Origin: DASXYG01 sp036502625
GTDB lineage: Bacteria > Actinomycetota > Actinomycetes > Streptosporangiales > Streptosporangiaceae
Assembly (NCBI GenBank): GCA_036502625.1
Contig: DASXYG010000095.1
Span: forward strand, 62,001-126,000
Reading direction: 5' to 3'
DNA length: 64,000 nucleotides
Shown here: positions 24,006 through 33,800 of the stretch, piece after piece
Layout of the letters: each line of letters starts with the position of its first letter
Position numbering within the stretch: position 1 is the first letter of the stretch
The notes under the pieces: model-generated
Database searches by the model: none
The model's input: the letters and a program-made list of their open reading frames with translations, nothing else
Told to the model about the DNA's origin: nothing
Program-made: the position numbers and the translations under genes

Positions 24006-24863
24006 TCAGGTCGTGGTCTCGTACGGGTGGAAGCCGCGGCCGGTCTTCCTGCCGAGCAGCCCGGCGTCGACCATCTGGCGCAGCAGCGTGCAGGGCCGGT
24101 ACTTCGGCTCGTTGAGGTTGTCGTAGAGCACTTCGAGCGACAGCAGTACGGTGTCCAGGCCGATGAGGTCCGCGGTCGCCAGCGGCCCCATCGAGTGGCC
24201 GAAGCACTCCCGGAACAGCCGGTCGATGTCGCCGGCCGTGGCGACGCCCTCGTGCAGCAGGAACACCGCCTCGTTGACGGTGAGCATCATGACCCGGTTG
24301 GTCACGAACCCCGGGGAGTCCCGCACCACGACGGCGTCCTTGCCGGCGCTCGCCAGCAGGCCCGTCGTCCGCGCGACCGTGTCGTCGGAGGTGTGGAAGC
24401 CGCGGATCACCTCGACGGTGGGCTTCAGCGGCGCCGGGTTCATGAAGTGGGTGCCGACGACCGCGCCCGGGCGGTGGGTGAGCGCGGCGACCCGGGTGAT
24501 CGGGATCGCCGACGTGTTCACCCCGAACACGACACCGTCCGGGCACAGCTCGTCGAGCCGCGGGTACAGGTCGCGTTTGGTCTCCCACCGCTCGGTCACG
24601 TTCTCCACGACGTAGCCGGCCGTCTTCAGCTCGGTGAGGTCGGTGGTGAAGCGCACCCGGCCGACCACCTCGTCCGGTTCCGGGTGCGGGATGCCGGGCC
24701 GCAGCAGCGGCATCATCCGCGCATTGCGGGCGATCTCCGAACGGGCCCGTTCCAGCGCCCGGTCGGCGACGTCGACGAGGACCACGTCGTACGCGCGCGC
24801 CGCGAACACCTCGGAGACACCGATGCCCATGGTGCCCGCGCCCACGACTCCGACCCGCTTCAT
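24006..24863 (-). CDS. 3-hydroxyacyl-CoA dehydrogenase-like enzyme (ZmaG-type)
   Basis: 285 residues. Rossmann motif V-G-V-V-G-A-G-T-M-G-I-G at the N-terminus; the catalytic-His region G-T-H-F-M-N-P-A-P-L-K is intact, as is the C-terminal dimer domain with G-L-D-T-V-L. The family oxidises beta-hydroxyl groups of acyl thioesters with NAD. On seryl-ACP this would give aminomalonyl semialdehyde, the first oxidation step. Its ATG overlaps the thioesterase stop by 4 nt. Confidence 0.83.
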   Translation of the reverse strand: MKRVGVVGAGTMGIGVSEVFAARAYDVVLVDVADRALERARSEIARNARMMPLLRPGIPHPEPDEVVGRVRFTTDLTELKTAGYVVENVTERWETKRDLYPRLDELCPDGVVFGVNTSAIPITRVAALTHRPGAVVGTHFMNPAPLKPTVEVIRGFHTSDDTVARTTGLLASAGKDAVVVRDSPGFVTNRVMMLTVNEAVFLLHEGVATAGDIDRLFRECFGHSMGPLATADLIGLDTVLLSLEVLYDNLNEPKYRPCTLLRQMVDAGLLGRKTGRGFHPYETTT

Positions 24864-25609
24864 CCGGCTCCTCCCAGGGACGTTCGCACACGGTCGAGTA
24901 CCTCGCGCCGCCGCTCACGGAAATAGAAATGGCCGCCGGGGAAGGTGTGGAGATCGAACTCCGACGTCGTGTGGCCGCCCCATGCGGCCATGCGCGCCGC
25001 CGCCGTGTCGCCGGCGCCGCGGAGCCCGGTGACGGGCCGGTCGAGCGGGCGGCGCGGGCGGTAGGCGTACGTCTCCGCCACCTCGAGATCCGCACGGAAG
25101 CCGCGCAGGGCGGCGGCCAGCAGCTCGGGGTCACCGCGGACCTCGGCGGGCAGCGGCCCCCAGCGCCGCTCGACCTCGGCGAGCAGCTCGCGGTCGGGCA
25201 GCGCGTGCAGCGCGGGGGCCGGGCCGATCGACGACGGGGCGGGGCAGGCGGAGACGATGAGCCGATCCGGGTACGGCCGTCCGCGGTCGCGCAGCTCGGC
25301 CGCCACCTCGTAGGCGACCAGCGCGCCGAGGCTGTGCCCGAGGAACACGAACGGCGGCGAGAAGTCGACCGCCGACACGATCGCGTCCACCAGCGCGCCC
25401 ATGCGGGTGTAGGGCCGCTCGCGCAGCCGCGAGCCGCGGCCCGGCGGGCGCAGCGCCCACACGCGTACGCCCGGCAGGTCGTCGGACCAGCGCGCGTACT
25501 CCCCGGGCGCACCCGCCAGGTGCGGGAAGCAGTACAGGTCGACGGCCGCGTCCGGCCGCCGCGCGCGCCGGACGAGCCATGGCGCGGCCCGTACGGTCTC
25601 AGCCTCCAT
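24860..25609 (-). CDS. Type II thioesterase of the biosynthetic cluster
   Basis: 249 residues of the alpha/beta-hydrolase TEII family: L-Y-C-F-P-H-L-A-G-A at the start, Ser93 in G-H-S-L-G, and the catalytic-His motif F-P-G-G-H-F-Y-F near residue 226. TEII enzymes remove wrong acyl groups from carrier domains. No module in this cluster has an integrated thioesterase, so this protein could also be the releasing enzyme. It overlaps the PKS gene by 11 nt. Confidence 0.88.
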   Translation of the reverse strand: MEAETVRAAPWLVRRARRPDAAVDLYCFPHLAGAPGEYARWSDDLPGVRVWALRPPGRGSRLRERPYTRMGALVDAIVSAVDFSPPFVFLGHSLGALVAYEVAAELRDRGRPYPDRLIVSACPAPSSIGPAPALHALPDRELLAEVERRWGPLPAEVRGDPELLAAALRGFRADLEVAETYAYRPRRPLDRPVTGLRGAGDTAAARMAAWGGHTTSEFDLHTFPGGHFYFRERRREVLDRVRTSLGGAG

Positions 25610-27614
25610 CGCCGTCGCCGCCCATCAGCTTCTCGACCAGCGTGGCGAAGGCGGTGGCCGTCGGCGCCTCGAGCATCGCGCGCAGCGTCAGCTCGACGTG
25701 GTACGCCTGCCTGATCTTGACCAGGACCTGGGTGGCGACCAGCGAGTCGCCGCCCAGGTCGAAGAAGCTGTCGTCCGGGTCGAGGTCGCCGGGCGGCAGG
25801 CCCAGCATCTCGGCGAACAGGCCGGCGACGACCGGCCGTACGCCGGACTCCACGGCGCGCCCGGTGACCGGCCTCGTCGCGGGCGCTTCCGGGGACACGG
25901 CCGGCGGGTCGACGACGTGCCGCAGCCGCTCGAACGGGTACGTCGGCAGGGCGACCTTGGCCGGGCGCGCCCCGCGCAGGTCCTCCCACGCCACGGGCTC
26001 CCGGGCCAGCCAGTGCCGTCCGGCGGCCTCCAGTGGGCCGCCGTACGCATCGGGCGCATGGCTGTGGCTCTCGGCGGTGATCAGGCGCCCCGGATCGCGA
26101 CCGGCAAGGACCCGGACCGCGTCGTCGTGCCCGTCCACGACCGCGTACGCGCGGTACGGGAGCCGCCTGCGCCCGGTCTGCAGCGTCCAGGCCACCTCGT
26201 CGAGCGGCAGCTCGGGATGGGCGCGCAGGTGGTCGGCGAGCCGTACGGCCGCCGCGTCGAGCGCGGCCGCCGTCATGGCGGACAGCACCAGGAGCTGCGG
26301 CGCCGGGGGCGCGGGCGCCGGCCGCGACGGTGGCTCCTCCACGACGACGTGGGCGTTCGCGCCGCCCATGCCGAAGGAGCTGACGCCCGCCCGCCGGGGT
26401 GCGGCCTCCGGCCGCCACGGGGTCGGCTCCGTGACGACCCGGAACGGGCCGTTCGTGAAGTCGATCTCCGGGTTCGGCTCGGTGAAGTGCAGGGACGGCG
26501 GGATGACCGCGCGTTCCACCGCCATGACGGTCTTGATGAGCCCGGCGACGCCGGCCGCCGTGTCGGTGTGGCCGATGTTCGGCTTCACCGAGCCGAGCGC
26601 GCAGTGCCCGCGCCGGCCGCTCGCCGCGCCGAACACCTCGGTCAGCGCGGCCACCTCGATGGGGTCGCCGATCGGCGTCGCGGTGCCGTGCGCCTCGACA
26701 TACGTGACGGTGCCGGGGTCGACGTCGGCGAGGAGCTGCGCGCCACGGATCGCGGCGGCCTGGCCCGCGACGCCCGGCGCGGTGAAACCGATCCGGTCGG
26801 CGCCGTCGTTGTTGATCGCCGAACCGCGGATGACCGCGCGGATCGGGTCGCCGTCCTCGACCGCCTCGGGCAGCCGCTTCAGCACCACCACCCCGGCGCC
26901 GTTGCCGGACACGATGCCCTGCGCGGCGGCGTCGAACGCCCGGCACACCCCGTCCGTGGCGACGATGCCGCCCTCGGTGTACTCGGCGGGCGCGGCGGGC
27001 ACGTGCACGCAGGCGCCGCCCGCCAGGGCCACGTCGCAGTCGCCGGCCAGCAGGCTCTGCGCGGCGAGATGCACCGCCACCAGCGAGGTCGCGCACGCGG
27101 CGCGCACGGTGACCGCCGGACCGCGCAGGCCCAGCTTGTACGCCACGCGGGTGCTGAGGAAGTCCGCGCCGGTGGCGAGGCGGATCTCCCAGTTGGTCAC
27201 CGACGGCAGATCGGCCTTGCGGGATCGCAGGATCGCGGCGTACTCGGTGTCGCTCCCGCCCGCGTACACCCCGATGGCGCCGGGATGGCGGTCGGGGTCG
27301 CAGCCCGCGTTCTCCAGCGCCTCCACGGCGCACTCAAGGAAGACCCGCTGCTGCGGATCGATGATCCGCGCCTCCCGGGGCGTGAAGCCGAAGTAGCCGG
27401 CGTCGAACCACTCGGGGTCGGTGAGGAATCCGCCCGCCGGGACGTACGCGCCGTCCCCGTCGCCGCCTGCCGGGATGGGGCGCGGCGGGAGCCGGGTGAT
27501 GCTGTCCACGCCCGCGACCAGGTTCCGCCAGAACTCCTCGGGGCCGCTCGCTCCGGGATACCGGCAGGACAGGCCGATGACGGCGATGTGCCCGGCGTCC
27601 GGTTCCGGCGTCAT
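25599..27614 (-). CDS. PKS module KS-ACP, lacking an AT domain
   Basis: 671 residues. The ketosynthase (about 8-430) has Cys174 (A-A-C-A-T-S-L), His309 (E-A-H-G-T-A-T) and His349 (N-I-G-H-T), so the triad is complete. A post-KS linker with P-T-Y-P-F-E-R-L-R-H follows, then an ACP with Ser624 (L-G-G-D-S-L). There is no AT, KR or DH between them. Extension must use the free acyltransferase at 20082-21338. It sits after the second NRPS (ATGA overlap), so the KS should accept a peptidyl thioester from that PCP and add one extender unit. There is no thioesterase domain at the end. Confidence 0.9.
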   Translation of the reverse strand: MTPEPDAGHIAVIGLSCRYPGASGPEEFWRNLVAGVDSITRLPPRPIPAGGDGDGAYVPAGGFLTDPEWFDAGYFGFTPREARIIDPQQRVFLECAVEALENAGCDPDRHPGAIGVYAGGSDTEYAAILRSRKADLPSVTNWEIRLATGADFLSTRVAYKLGLRGPAVTVRAACATSLVAVHLAAQSLLAGDCDVALAGGACVHVPAAPAEYTEGGIVATDGVCRAFDAAAQGIVSGNGAGVVVLKRLPEAVEDGDPIRAVIRGSAINNDGADRIGFTAPGVAGQAAAIRGAQLLADVDPGTVTYVEAHGTATPIGDPIEVAALTEVFGAASGRRGHCALGSVKPNIGHTDTAAGVAGLIKTVMAVERAVIPPSLHFTEPNPEIDFTNGPFRVVTEPTPWRPEAAPRRAGVSSFGMGGANAHVVVEEPPSRPAPAPPAPQLLVLSAMTAAALDAAAVRLADHLRAHPELPLDEVAWTLQTGRRRLPYRAYAVVDGHDDAVRVLAGRDPGRLITAESHSHAPDAYGGPLEAAGRHWLAREPVAWEDLRGARPAKVALPTYPFERLRHVVDPPAVSPEAPATRPVTGRAVESGVRPVVAGLFAEMLGLPPGDLDPDDSFFDLGGDSLVATQVLVKIRQAYHVELTLRAMLEAPTATAFATLVEKLMGGDGDGG

Positions 27615-30600
27615 TGCCGGCCGCCGCGCCGCGCCCTGCGCGCCTCCAGCAGGCTTCGCCCACCGCGCCGGTGTTCCGCGCGGTCCGTTTCAGCGGCGGG
27701 TGCCGCGGCGGCGCCGTCGATGTGCCGGGCCAGCGTGCGCACGGTCGGGTACTGGAAGAACGCGACGATGGCCGGCGCGTGTCCCAGCCGTTCCGCGAGC
27801 CCGTCGCGTACCCGGTGGATGAGCATCGAATGGCCCCCGAGATCGAAGAAGTTGTCCCTTACGCCCACCTCGGACCGCTCCAGCACCTCGCACCAGATCC
27901 CCGCCACGGCACGCTCCGACGGTGTGGCGGGCGGCTCGTGGACGGACGGGGCCGGCGCGTCCGGTGCGGGCAGCGCGTCCGCGTCGACCTTGCCGTTGGC
28001 GTTCAGCGGCAGCCGGTCGAGCGGCACCCACGCGGTGGGCACCATGAAGGCGGGCAGGTCGCGTTCGAGGTGCGTACGCAGCTCGCCGGGCGTGGGGACC
28101 TCGGTCCCCGACTGCGGCACCAGGTAGCCGACCAGCCGTTTTCCGCCGCCCGGCGCGTCGTCGCGTACCGCGGCGTGCGCCTGGGCGATGGCCGGGTGGC
28201 GGCGGAGCACGCTTTCGATCTCGCCCGGCTCGACACGGTTGCCGCGCAGCTTGACCTGCTCGTCCGTACGGCCGACGAAGGCGAGCCTGCCGTCGGGCAG
28301 GAACCGGACCAGGTCCCCGGTGCGGTACAGGCGGCCGCCCGGTTCGGCGCCGAACGGGTCGGGCACGAAGCGCGCGCCGGTGAGGTCCTGGTCGCGCAGA
28401 TATCCGCGCGCCAGGCCGGTGCCGCCCAGGTACAGCTCGCCGCACGCACCCGGCGGCACGGGCCGCGCACGATCGTCCAGGACGTACACCGTCGTTCCCG
28501 GCAGGGGCCTGCCGATATCGGGCGGCGTCCCGTCGCCGCCGCCCGCGGGATCCACGGCGCCGATCGTGGCGAAGACGGTCGCCTCCGTCGGTCCGTACGC
28601 CTGATCCAGCGTGAACGGCGCCCCGGACGGCGGACGGCGGCGCAGCGACTCCCCGCCGGTCTGCATCGAGCGCAGCGCGGTGTCCTCCGGCCATGGCAGG
28701 TCGAGCAGCGGCTCGGCCAAGGCCGTGGTGAGGAACACGGTGGCGATCCGGTTCTCCAGCAGCCACGCCTGGAGCCGCTGGGGCGCCAGCCGCACCTCGT
28801 CGTCGGCCACGTGGACGCTCGCGCCCCCCGTGAGCGCGGGCCACAGGTCGATCACCGACGCGTCGAAGCCGGTCGCGTTGATCATCGCGCACCGCTCGCC
28901 CGGACCGAGGCCGTACGTCCGGCGGTACCAGCCGGTGAAGCGGGCCAGGGCGGCGTGCTCGACCATGACGCCCTTGGGCCGCCCGGTCGAGCCCGACGTG
29001 TACATGACGTACGCGAGGTCGTCCGGCTTCACGTGAACGGGCGGCAGATCGCCCTGCGCGTCGCCGGGCAGTGCGTCCAGCGGCACCGCGCGTGCGGCGC
29101 CCGGCACCTGGGAGGTGTCCGCGCTCGCCGTCACCACGAGCGACGTTCCGGAGTCCTGGCACATGTAGGCGAGGCGCGCGGCGGGGTGGCCCGGGTCGAG
29201 CGGCAGGTAGGCGGCGCCCGCGCGCAGCACCCCGAGCTCGGCGATCGCGAGGTCCGCGCCCCGGGGCAGCAGCACGCCGACGGTCTGGCCGGCGCCCGCG
29301 CCCAGCCGCCGCAGGTGCGCGGCGAGGACCGCGGACCTGTGGTCCAGGTCGGCGTACGTGAGGACGCGGTCGCCGTGGCGCACCGCGACGGCCGACGGCG
29401 TCGCGCGGGCCTGCCGCTCGACCTCGGCGGAGACCGGCGGCCCGGCCGGCCGCGCGTCCGTGCCGCCGCGCCACCGGGCCAGGACGCTCCGCTGCGGCTC
29501 GCCGAGGACCGGCAGGTCGCCGACGTGCTCGGCGGGGCCAGCAAGGGCCGCGCCGAGATGGACGAGGTACGCGTCGAGCAGGTGCCGCATCGTGGACGCC
29601 GCGAAGACGGTCGTGTCGTAGGTCCACCACAGCGCGATCCTGCCGCCTTGGTCGCGTACGGTGACCGCGATGTCGGTGGCGGCGAGGCCGCCCGGGGTCA
29701 CCTCGACCGTCGCCGGCGCGCCCGCGAAGGCGGCCGTCGACGGCGTCTCCGCGGCCAGGTCGACGGCCACCCGGGCGAGCGCGCGCGCCGCGCCGGCGCC
29801 CGACCGCGCACGCGGGTTCATGACCCGGGCCAGTTCGGCGTACGGGTAGTCCTGGTGGTCACGCGCGGCACGCGCCACCGCGCCGACCCGCCGCACCAGC
29901 TCGCCGAACTCCGGGTCGCCGCCGACGTCGCAGCGCAGGGTCACGGGGTTGGCGAACGCGCCGGGCAGACGCTCGGTGCCGGGTACCGAACGGCCGGGAA
30001 GCGTCGAGGCCACGAGGATGTCCGTGGCGCGGGTGCAGCGGTGCAGGAAGGACGCGAAGGCGGCGACGTGGACCGCGAGCGGGTCATCCCAACGGTCGCG
30101 TAACGCCGGCGAGGGGAGCCCGGCCTCCAGCGTCGCCCGGCGCGGCTCTGCCGCGGCGGGCCGGCCACGGCGTGCCGGAAGGTCGAGCGGAGGCGGCGGG
30201 TCGGCGAGCGCGCGCCGCCAGTACGCGAGCTGGGCGCGCATCGCCGCCGACGCCATCGCGTCCCGCTGCCACGCGGCGTAGTCGCCGTACTGGAGGGCCG
30301 GTGCGGGCAGCGGGGACGGCTCCCCCCGGCTGAAGGCGTCGTACAGGGCCGTCACCTCGTCCAGCAAGATCGCCGTCGACCGGCCGTCGTGGATCGCCGG
30401 ATGCGCGCGCATGACGACCTCGTGCTCGCCGGGGCCGATCCGCGCCGACGTCCAGTCGATCAACGGCGGCCCCTCGGGCGCGCTCTCGGTGCGCAGCACC
30501 GTGTGGCGGCGCGTCACTTCGCCGACCGCCCGGCGGAGCACCGCCGGGTCGAACGGGCCGATGATTCGGATGGTGACAACGGTCGGTCGAGCGTCATCCG

Positions 30601-30694
30601 GAATTCCATCGAGCCAAATACGTTCCTGCTGATAGCTGAACGGCGCGTGGACGATTTCGGAAATCGCCACGAGCGGCGGAAGGGAACGCTCCAT
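27611..30694 (-). CDS. NRPS module: degenerate condensation domain, adenylation, PCP
   Basis: 1027 residues. The N-terminal C-like domain (about 10-420) has H-P-A-I-H-D-G (98-104) where active domains have H-H-x-x-x-D-G, so the catalytic second His is Pro99. The A domain has Y-T-S-G-S-T-G-R-P-K-G, A-Y-G-P-T-E, Y-R-T-G-D and N-A-N-G-K. My by-eye specificity residues are D-A-I-F-Q-G-A-V-F-K, which I cannot match to a known amino acid. The PCP has L-G-G-H-S-M near 960. AGGAG precedes ATG 30694 by 5 nt. A regulatory-looking gap of 161 nt separates it from the upstream NRPS, so it may have its own promoter. Confidence 0.88.
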   Translation of the reverse strand: MERSLPPLVAISEIVHAPFSYQQERIWLDGIPDDARPTVVTIRIIGPFDPAVLRRAVGEVTRRHTVLRTESAPEGPPLIDWTSARIGPGEHEVVMRAHPAIHDGRSTAILLDEVTALYDAFSRGEPSPLPAPALQYGDYAAWQRDAMASAAMRAQLAYWRRALADPPPPLDLPARRGRPAAAEPRRATLEAGLPSPALRDRWDDPLAVHVAAFASFLHRCTRATDILVASTLPGRSVPGTERLPGAFANPVTLRCDVGGDPEFGELVRRVGAVARAARDHQDYPYAELARVMNPRARSGAGAARALARVAVDLAAETPSTAAFAGAPATVEVTPGGLAATDIAVTVRDQGGRIALWWTYDTTVFAASTMRHLLDAYLVHLGAALAGPAEHVGDLPVLGEPQRSVLARWRGGTDARPAGPPVSAEVERQARATPSAVAVRHGDRVLTYADLDHRSAVLAAHLRRLGAGAGQTVGVLLPRGADLAIAELGVLRAGAAYLPLDPGHPAARLAYMCQDSGTSLVVTASADTSQVPGAARAVPLDALPGDAQGDLPPVHVKPDDLAYVMYTSGSTGRPKGVMVEHAALARFTGWYRRTYGLGPGERCAMINATGFDASVIDLWPALTGGASVHVADDEVRLAPQRLQAWLLENRIATVFLTTALAEPLLDLPWPEDTALRSMQTGGESLRRRPPSGAPFTLDQAYGPTEATVFATIGAVDPAGGGDGTPPDIGRPLPGTTVYVLDDRARPVPPGACGELYLGGTGLARGYLRDQDLTGARFVPDPFGAEPGGRLYRTGDLVRFLPDGRLAFVGRTDEQVKLRGNRVEPGEIESVLRRHPAIAQAHAAVRDDAPGGGKRLVGYLVPQSGTEVPTPGELRTHLERDLPAFMVPTAWVPLDRLPLNANGKVDADALPAPDAPAPSVHEPPATPSERAVAGIWCEVLERSEVGVRDNFFDLGGHSMLIHRVRDGLAERLGHAPAIVAFFQYPTVRTLARHIDGAAAAPAAETDRAEHRRGGRSLLEARRARRGGRQ

Positions 30695-30855
30695 GCGGCT
30701 CCTACCAGCAATAATGGCGGAACGGTCAGGACGGGCGGACACACAACGGACTCGAACCTAGCCGCACCACCATAGCCAGTCAATAGCATTTCACTATTGA
30801 TCAACAATGGCCATGACAATTGATCACGATAATTGATCAAGAAATGCGAGATCAG
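30695..30855. promoter_or_regulatory. AT-rich intra-operon gap with three ATTGATCA repeats
   Basis: The gap between the two NRPS genes is much richer in A+T than its surroundings. The octamer ATTGATCA occurs at 30796-30803, 30819-30826 and 30832-30839. Two copies extend to the palindrome TTGATCAA. Such clustered palindromes look like operator sites controlling transcription of the gene at 30694 and everything after it. The binding protein is unknown. Confidence 0.5.
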
Positions 30856-33800
30856 TTACGGGACACCCATGACGAGTTCGGATATGCGTACGCCCGGTTC
30901 GGCTACGACGGCGCTGAGCAGCCGCCGGTACAGCTCGGCCGCCCGCGTCACGGTCCGGGCGTCGAACAGGTCGCCGTCGTACTCCCAGATGAGCTCGATG
31001 CCGCCGGGCGCGTCCCGGCCGACCTCCTGTTCCGCCTCCGGGATGGCGATGACGTTCATGTCGACCTTGGCCGTGCCGTTGGCGATGCCCGGCGTCACCC
31101 GCACGTCGAGGCCGGGCACCGGGACGTACGGCATCGGCGCGTCGTGGAAGGCGAACATCACCTGGCACAGCGGATGCCGCCCGGGTACCCGCTCGGGCCG
31201 CAGCGCGGTGACCACGCGGTCGAACGGGACGTCCTGGTTCGCCTGCGCGCCGAGCAGACCCGACCTGGCGCGGGCGAGCAGTTCCCGGAACGGCGGGTCG
31301 CCGCGCAGGTCGGCGCGCAGCGCCACGGTGTTGATGAGCATGCCGAGCATCTGCTCGGTCCGCCGCTCGCGCCGTCCGGCGATGCCCGTGCCGAGGCAGA
31401 AGTCGTCCATGCCCGACCAATGGCACAGCAGCACCTCGAACGCGGCGAGCATGACCGTGAACAGCGTGACCCGCTCGGCGCGCGCCAGCTCCCGTACGCG
31501 GTCCGCGAGCCCGGCGGGGATCGCGAAACGGGGCGCGTCCCCGGTGAACCGGCGCGCGGGCGTGCGGGGATGGTCGGTGGGCAGGTCGAGGAAGTCCGGC
31601 GCCCCCGCGAGCGCGGACCGCCAGTACGCGAGCTGCCGCTCCCCCTCCGGGCCGTCGAGCCACGATCGCTGCCAGACGGCGAAGTCGGCGAACTGCGCCT
31701 CCGGCTCGGCGAGCGGCGCCGGCCGGCCGGTGGCGTAAGCCGCGTACAGCGCGTACAGCTCGCCGGCGAAGACGTTGAACGCCCAGCCGTCATGCACGAG
31801 GTGGTGCTCGACGTGCAGCAGGATGTGCCGGTCGGGGGCGAGCCGGATGAGCCGCCAGAACACCAGCGGCAGCCGGTCCACCGGGATCTCGGCGGCCACC
31901 GTGGCGGCTGTCACGTCGCGGGCGGCGGTCTCAGGCGCGTCGGCACCGGACACGTCGTCCAGCGGCGGCGCGACGGGGAACGGCGGATGGATCACCTGCC
32001 GGGGCCCTTCGGGGCCGTCGGTGAAGGTCGTGCGGTAGATCTCGTGACGGCGGACGATCTCGGTCAGCGCGCGGGACAGCGCGTCCTCGTCGAGCGCGCC
32101 GGTCAGCTCGATGGTCGCCTGGAACTGATACGCCCGTATGCCCGGGTGGAGCTGCTGGAGGAACCACAGGCGCTGCTGGGAGTGCGACAGCGGTAGCGGG
32201 CCGTCGCGGTCCGCCGGTCGCAGCTCCGGCAGGGCCTGGCCCGCCGGGGGCGCGGCGGCGATCGCCGCGGCGACGCGGCGGATCGTGCGGCCGGTGAAGA
32301 CCTCCTCGAGCGGCAGGTCGACGCCGAAGTCGGTGCGAACCCGGGTGACCACCCGGTTGGCGAGCAGCGAGTTGCCGCCGAGGTCGAAGAAGTCGTCGTC
32401 GGCACCCGGCTTGTCGCGGCCGAGCAGCGCCGACCAGATGGCGGCGAGCCGTTCCTCGGCCTCCCCCTCGGGAGGGGTCCACGTACCGGTCAGGTCGAGC
32501 CGCGCCGGCGGCGCCGGCAGGGCGCGGCGGTCGAGCTTCCCGTTCGGCGTGAGCGGGAACTCCTCGAGGAGCACGATCTCGGCGGGCACCATCGCGTCGG
32601 GCAGCGCCTCGCGGGCGTGGCGCCGCAGGTCGGCGACGAGGCGCGCGGGGCTGGCCCATCGAGTGGGCGTACGGGCGCGGGGCCGGGCCGGCGCCCGGGG
32701 CGTCCGCACGGCGCCCAGCATGACCAGGCCGGTGCCGTCGAGCATCGGGTCGCGTTCGGCGCGGACACGGTAGCCGAGGTCGGTGAGGCGGGCGACGAGC
32801 CGGTCCAGCCGTCCGTCCGTGTTGTGCACCTCGACGAGTACCTGATCGATCCGCGGCCAGTCGGCGTCGTCCACCCCGGCGATGACCAGCTCCTCGCTCT
32901 TCTCCGCGTCGATCTTCAGCAGGTCCACCCGGTCGACGCCCGCCTCGCGCAACATGCCCGACAGCGTCCGGACCGGGCGCACATAGCGCCGCTCCTCCAG
33001 GCTCCGGTCGAGCAGCCGCTCCACCTCGGGCTCCGCACCCAGATAGGCGCGCACGACCGCGCGGTCCTCCTCCGGGTCGGCGTACCGGCCCGACATGATC
33101 GACAGGTTCGGGTAGTGCGTGAACTCCGCCTCGCCTTCGCGGTCGCCCAGCCCGTACGGGAACAGCCGCGCGTCGATGCCGTGCGCGGCGGTGTTGCGGC
33201 GCAGCAGCTCGAACAGCGGCGGGATCGGCTCGAAGGCGTACACCGTGGCGCCGCGCCCGGCCGCGAACAGGCTGAACACCCCGACGTGCGCGCCGACGTC
33301 GACGACGTGCCCGCCGGGCGACGGATCGACGCCGAGCGCCGCGTACCGCTCCCCGTCGAAGATCTCGCGGTCGAGGAACCGCGCCTCGCTCTGGTTCGGC
33401 ACGAGCACCGTCCGGCCGTCCGGGAGGTCGTGCCGTACGGCGGGCACGCCCGCGCGCTCCGCCCGCAGCAGCCCGGCCACCGGCCGGGAGCGCTCCGGGT
33501 CGGGCACGGCGTACCCGACGAGCCGCGGCTGCCCGGTCGCGTCGGGCCACGCCGTGGCGGCCGCGCCCGACACGCCGTCGTGCCGGGCGAGCACGGCCGC
33601 GACCTCGTCCGGTTCGACCCGCACGCCGCGGATCTTGACCTGGTCGTCGAGCCGCCCGAGGTATTCCAGCGCCCCGTCGTCCCGCCACCGGGCCCGGTCG
33701 CCGGTGCGGTAGAGCCGGGCGCCCGGCCGTCCGGACAGATGGTCGGGTATGAATCGTTCCGCGGTCAGGGCGGGCCGCCCGATGTAGCCGCGCGCGGGCG

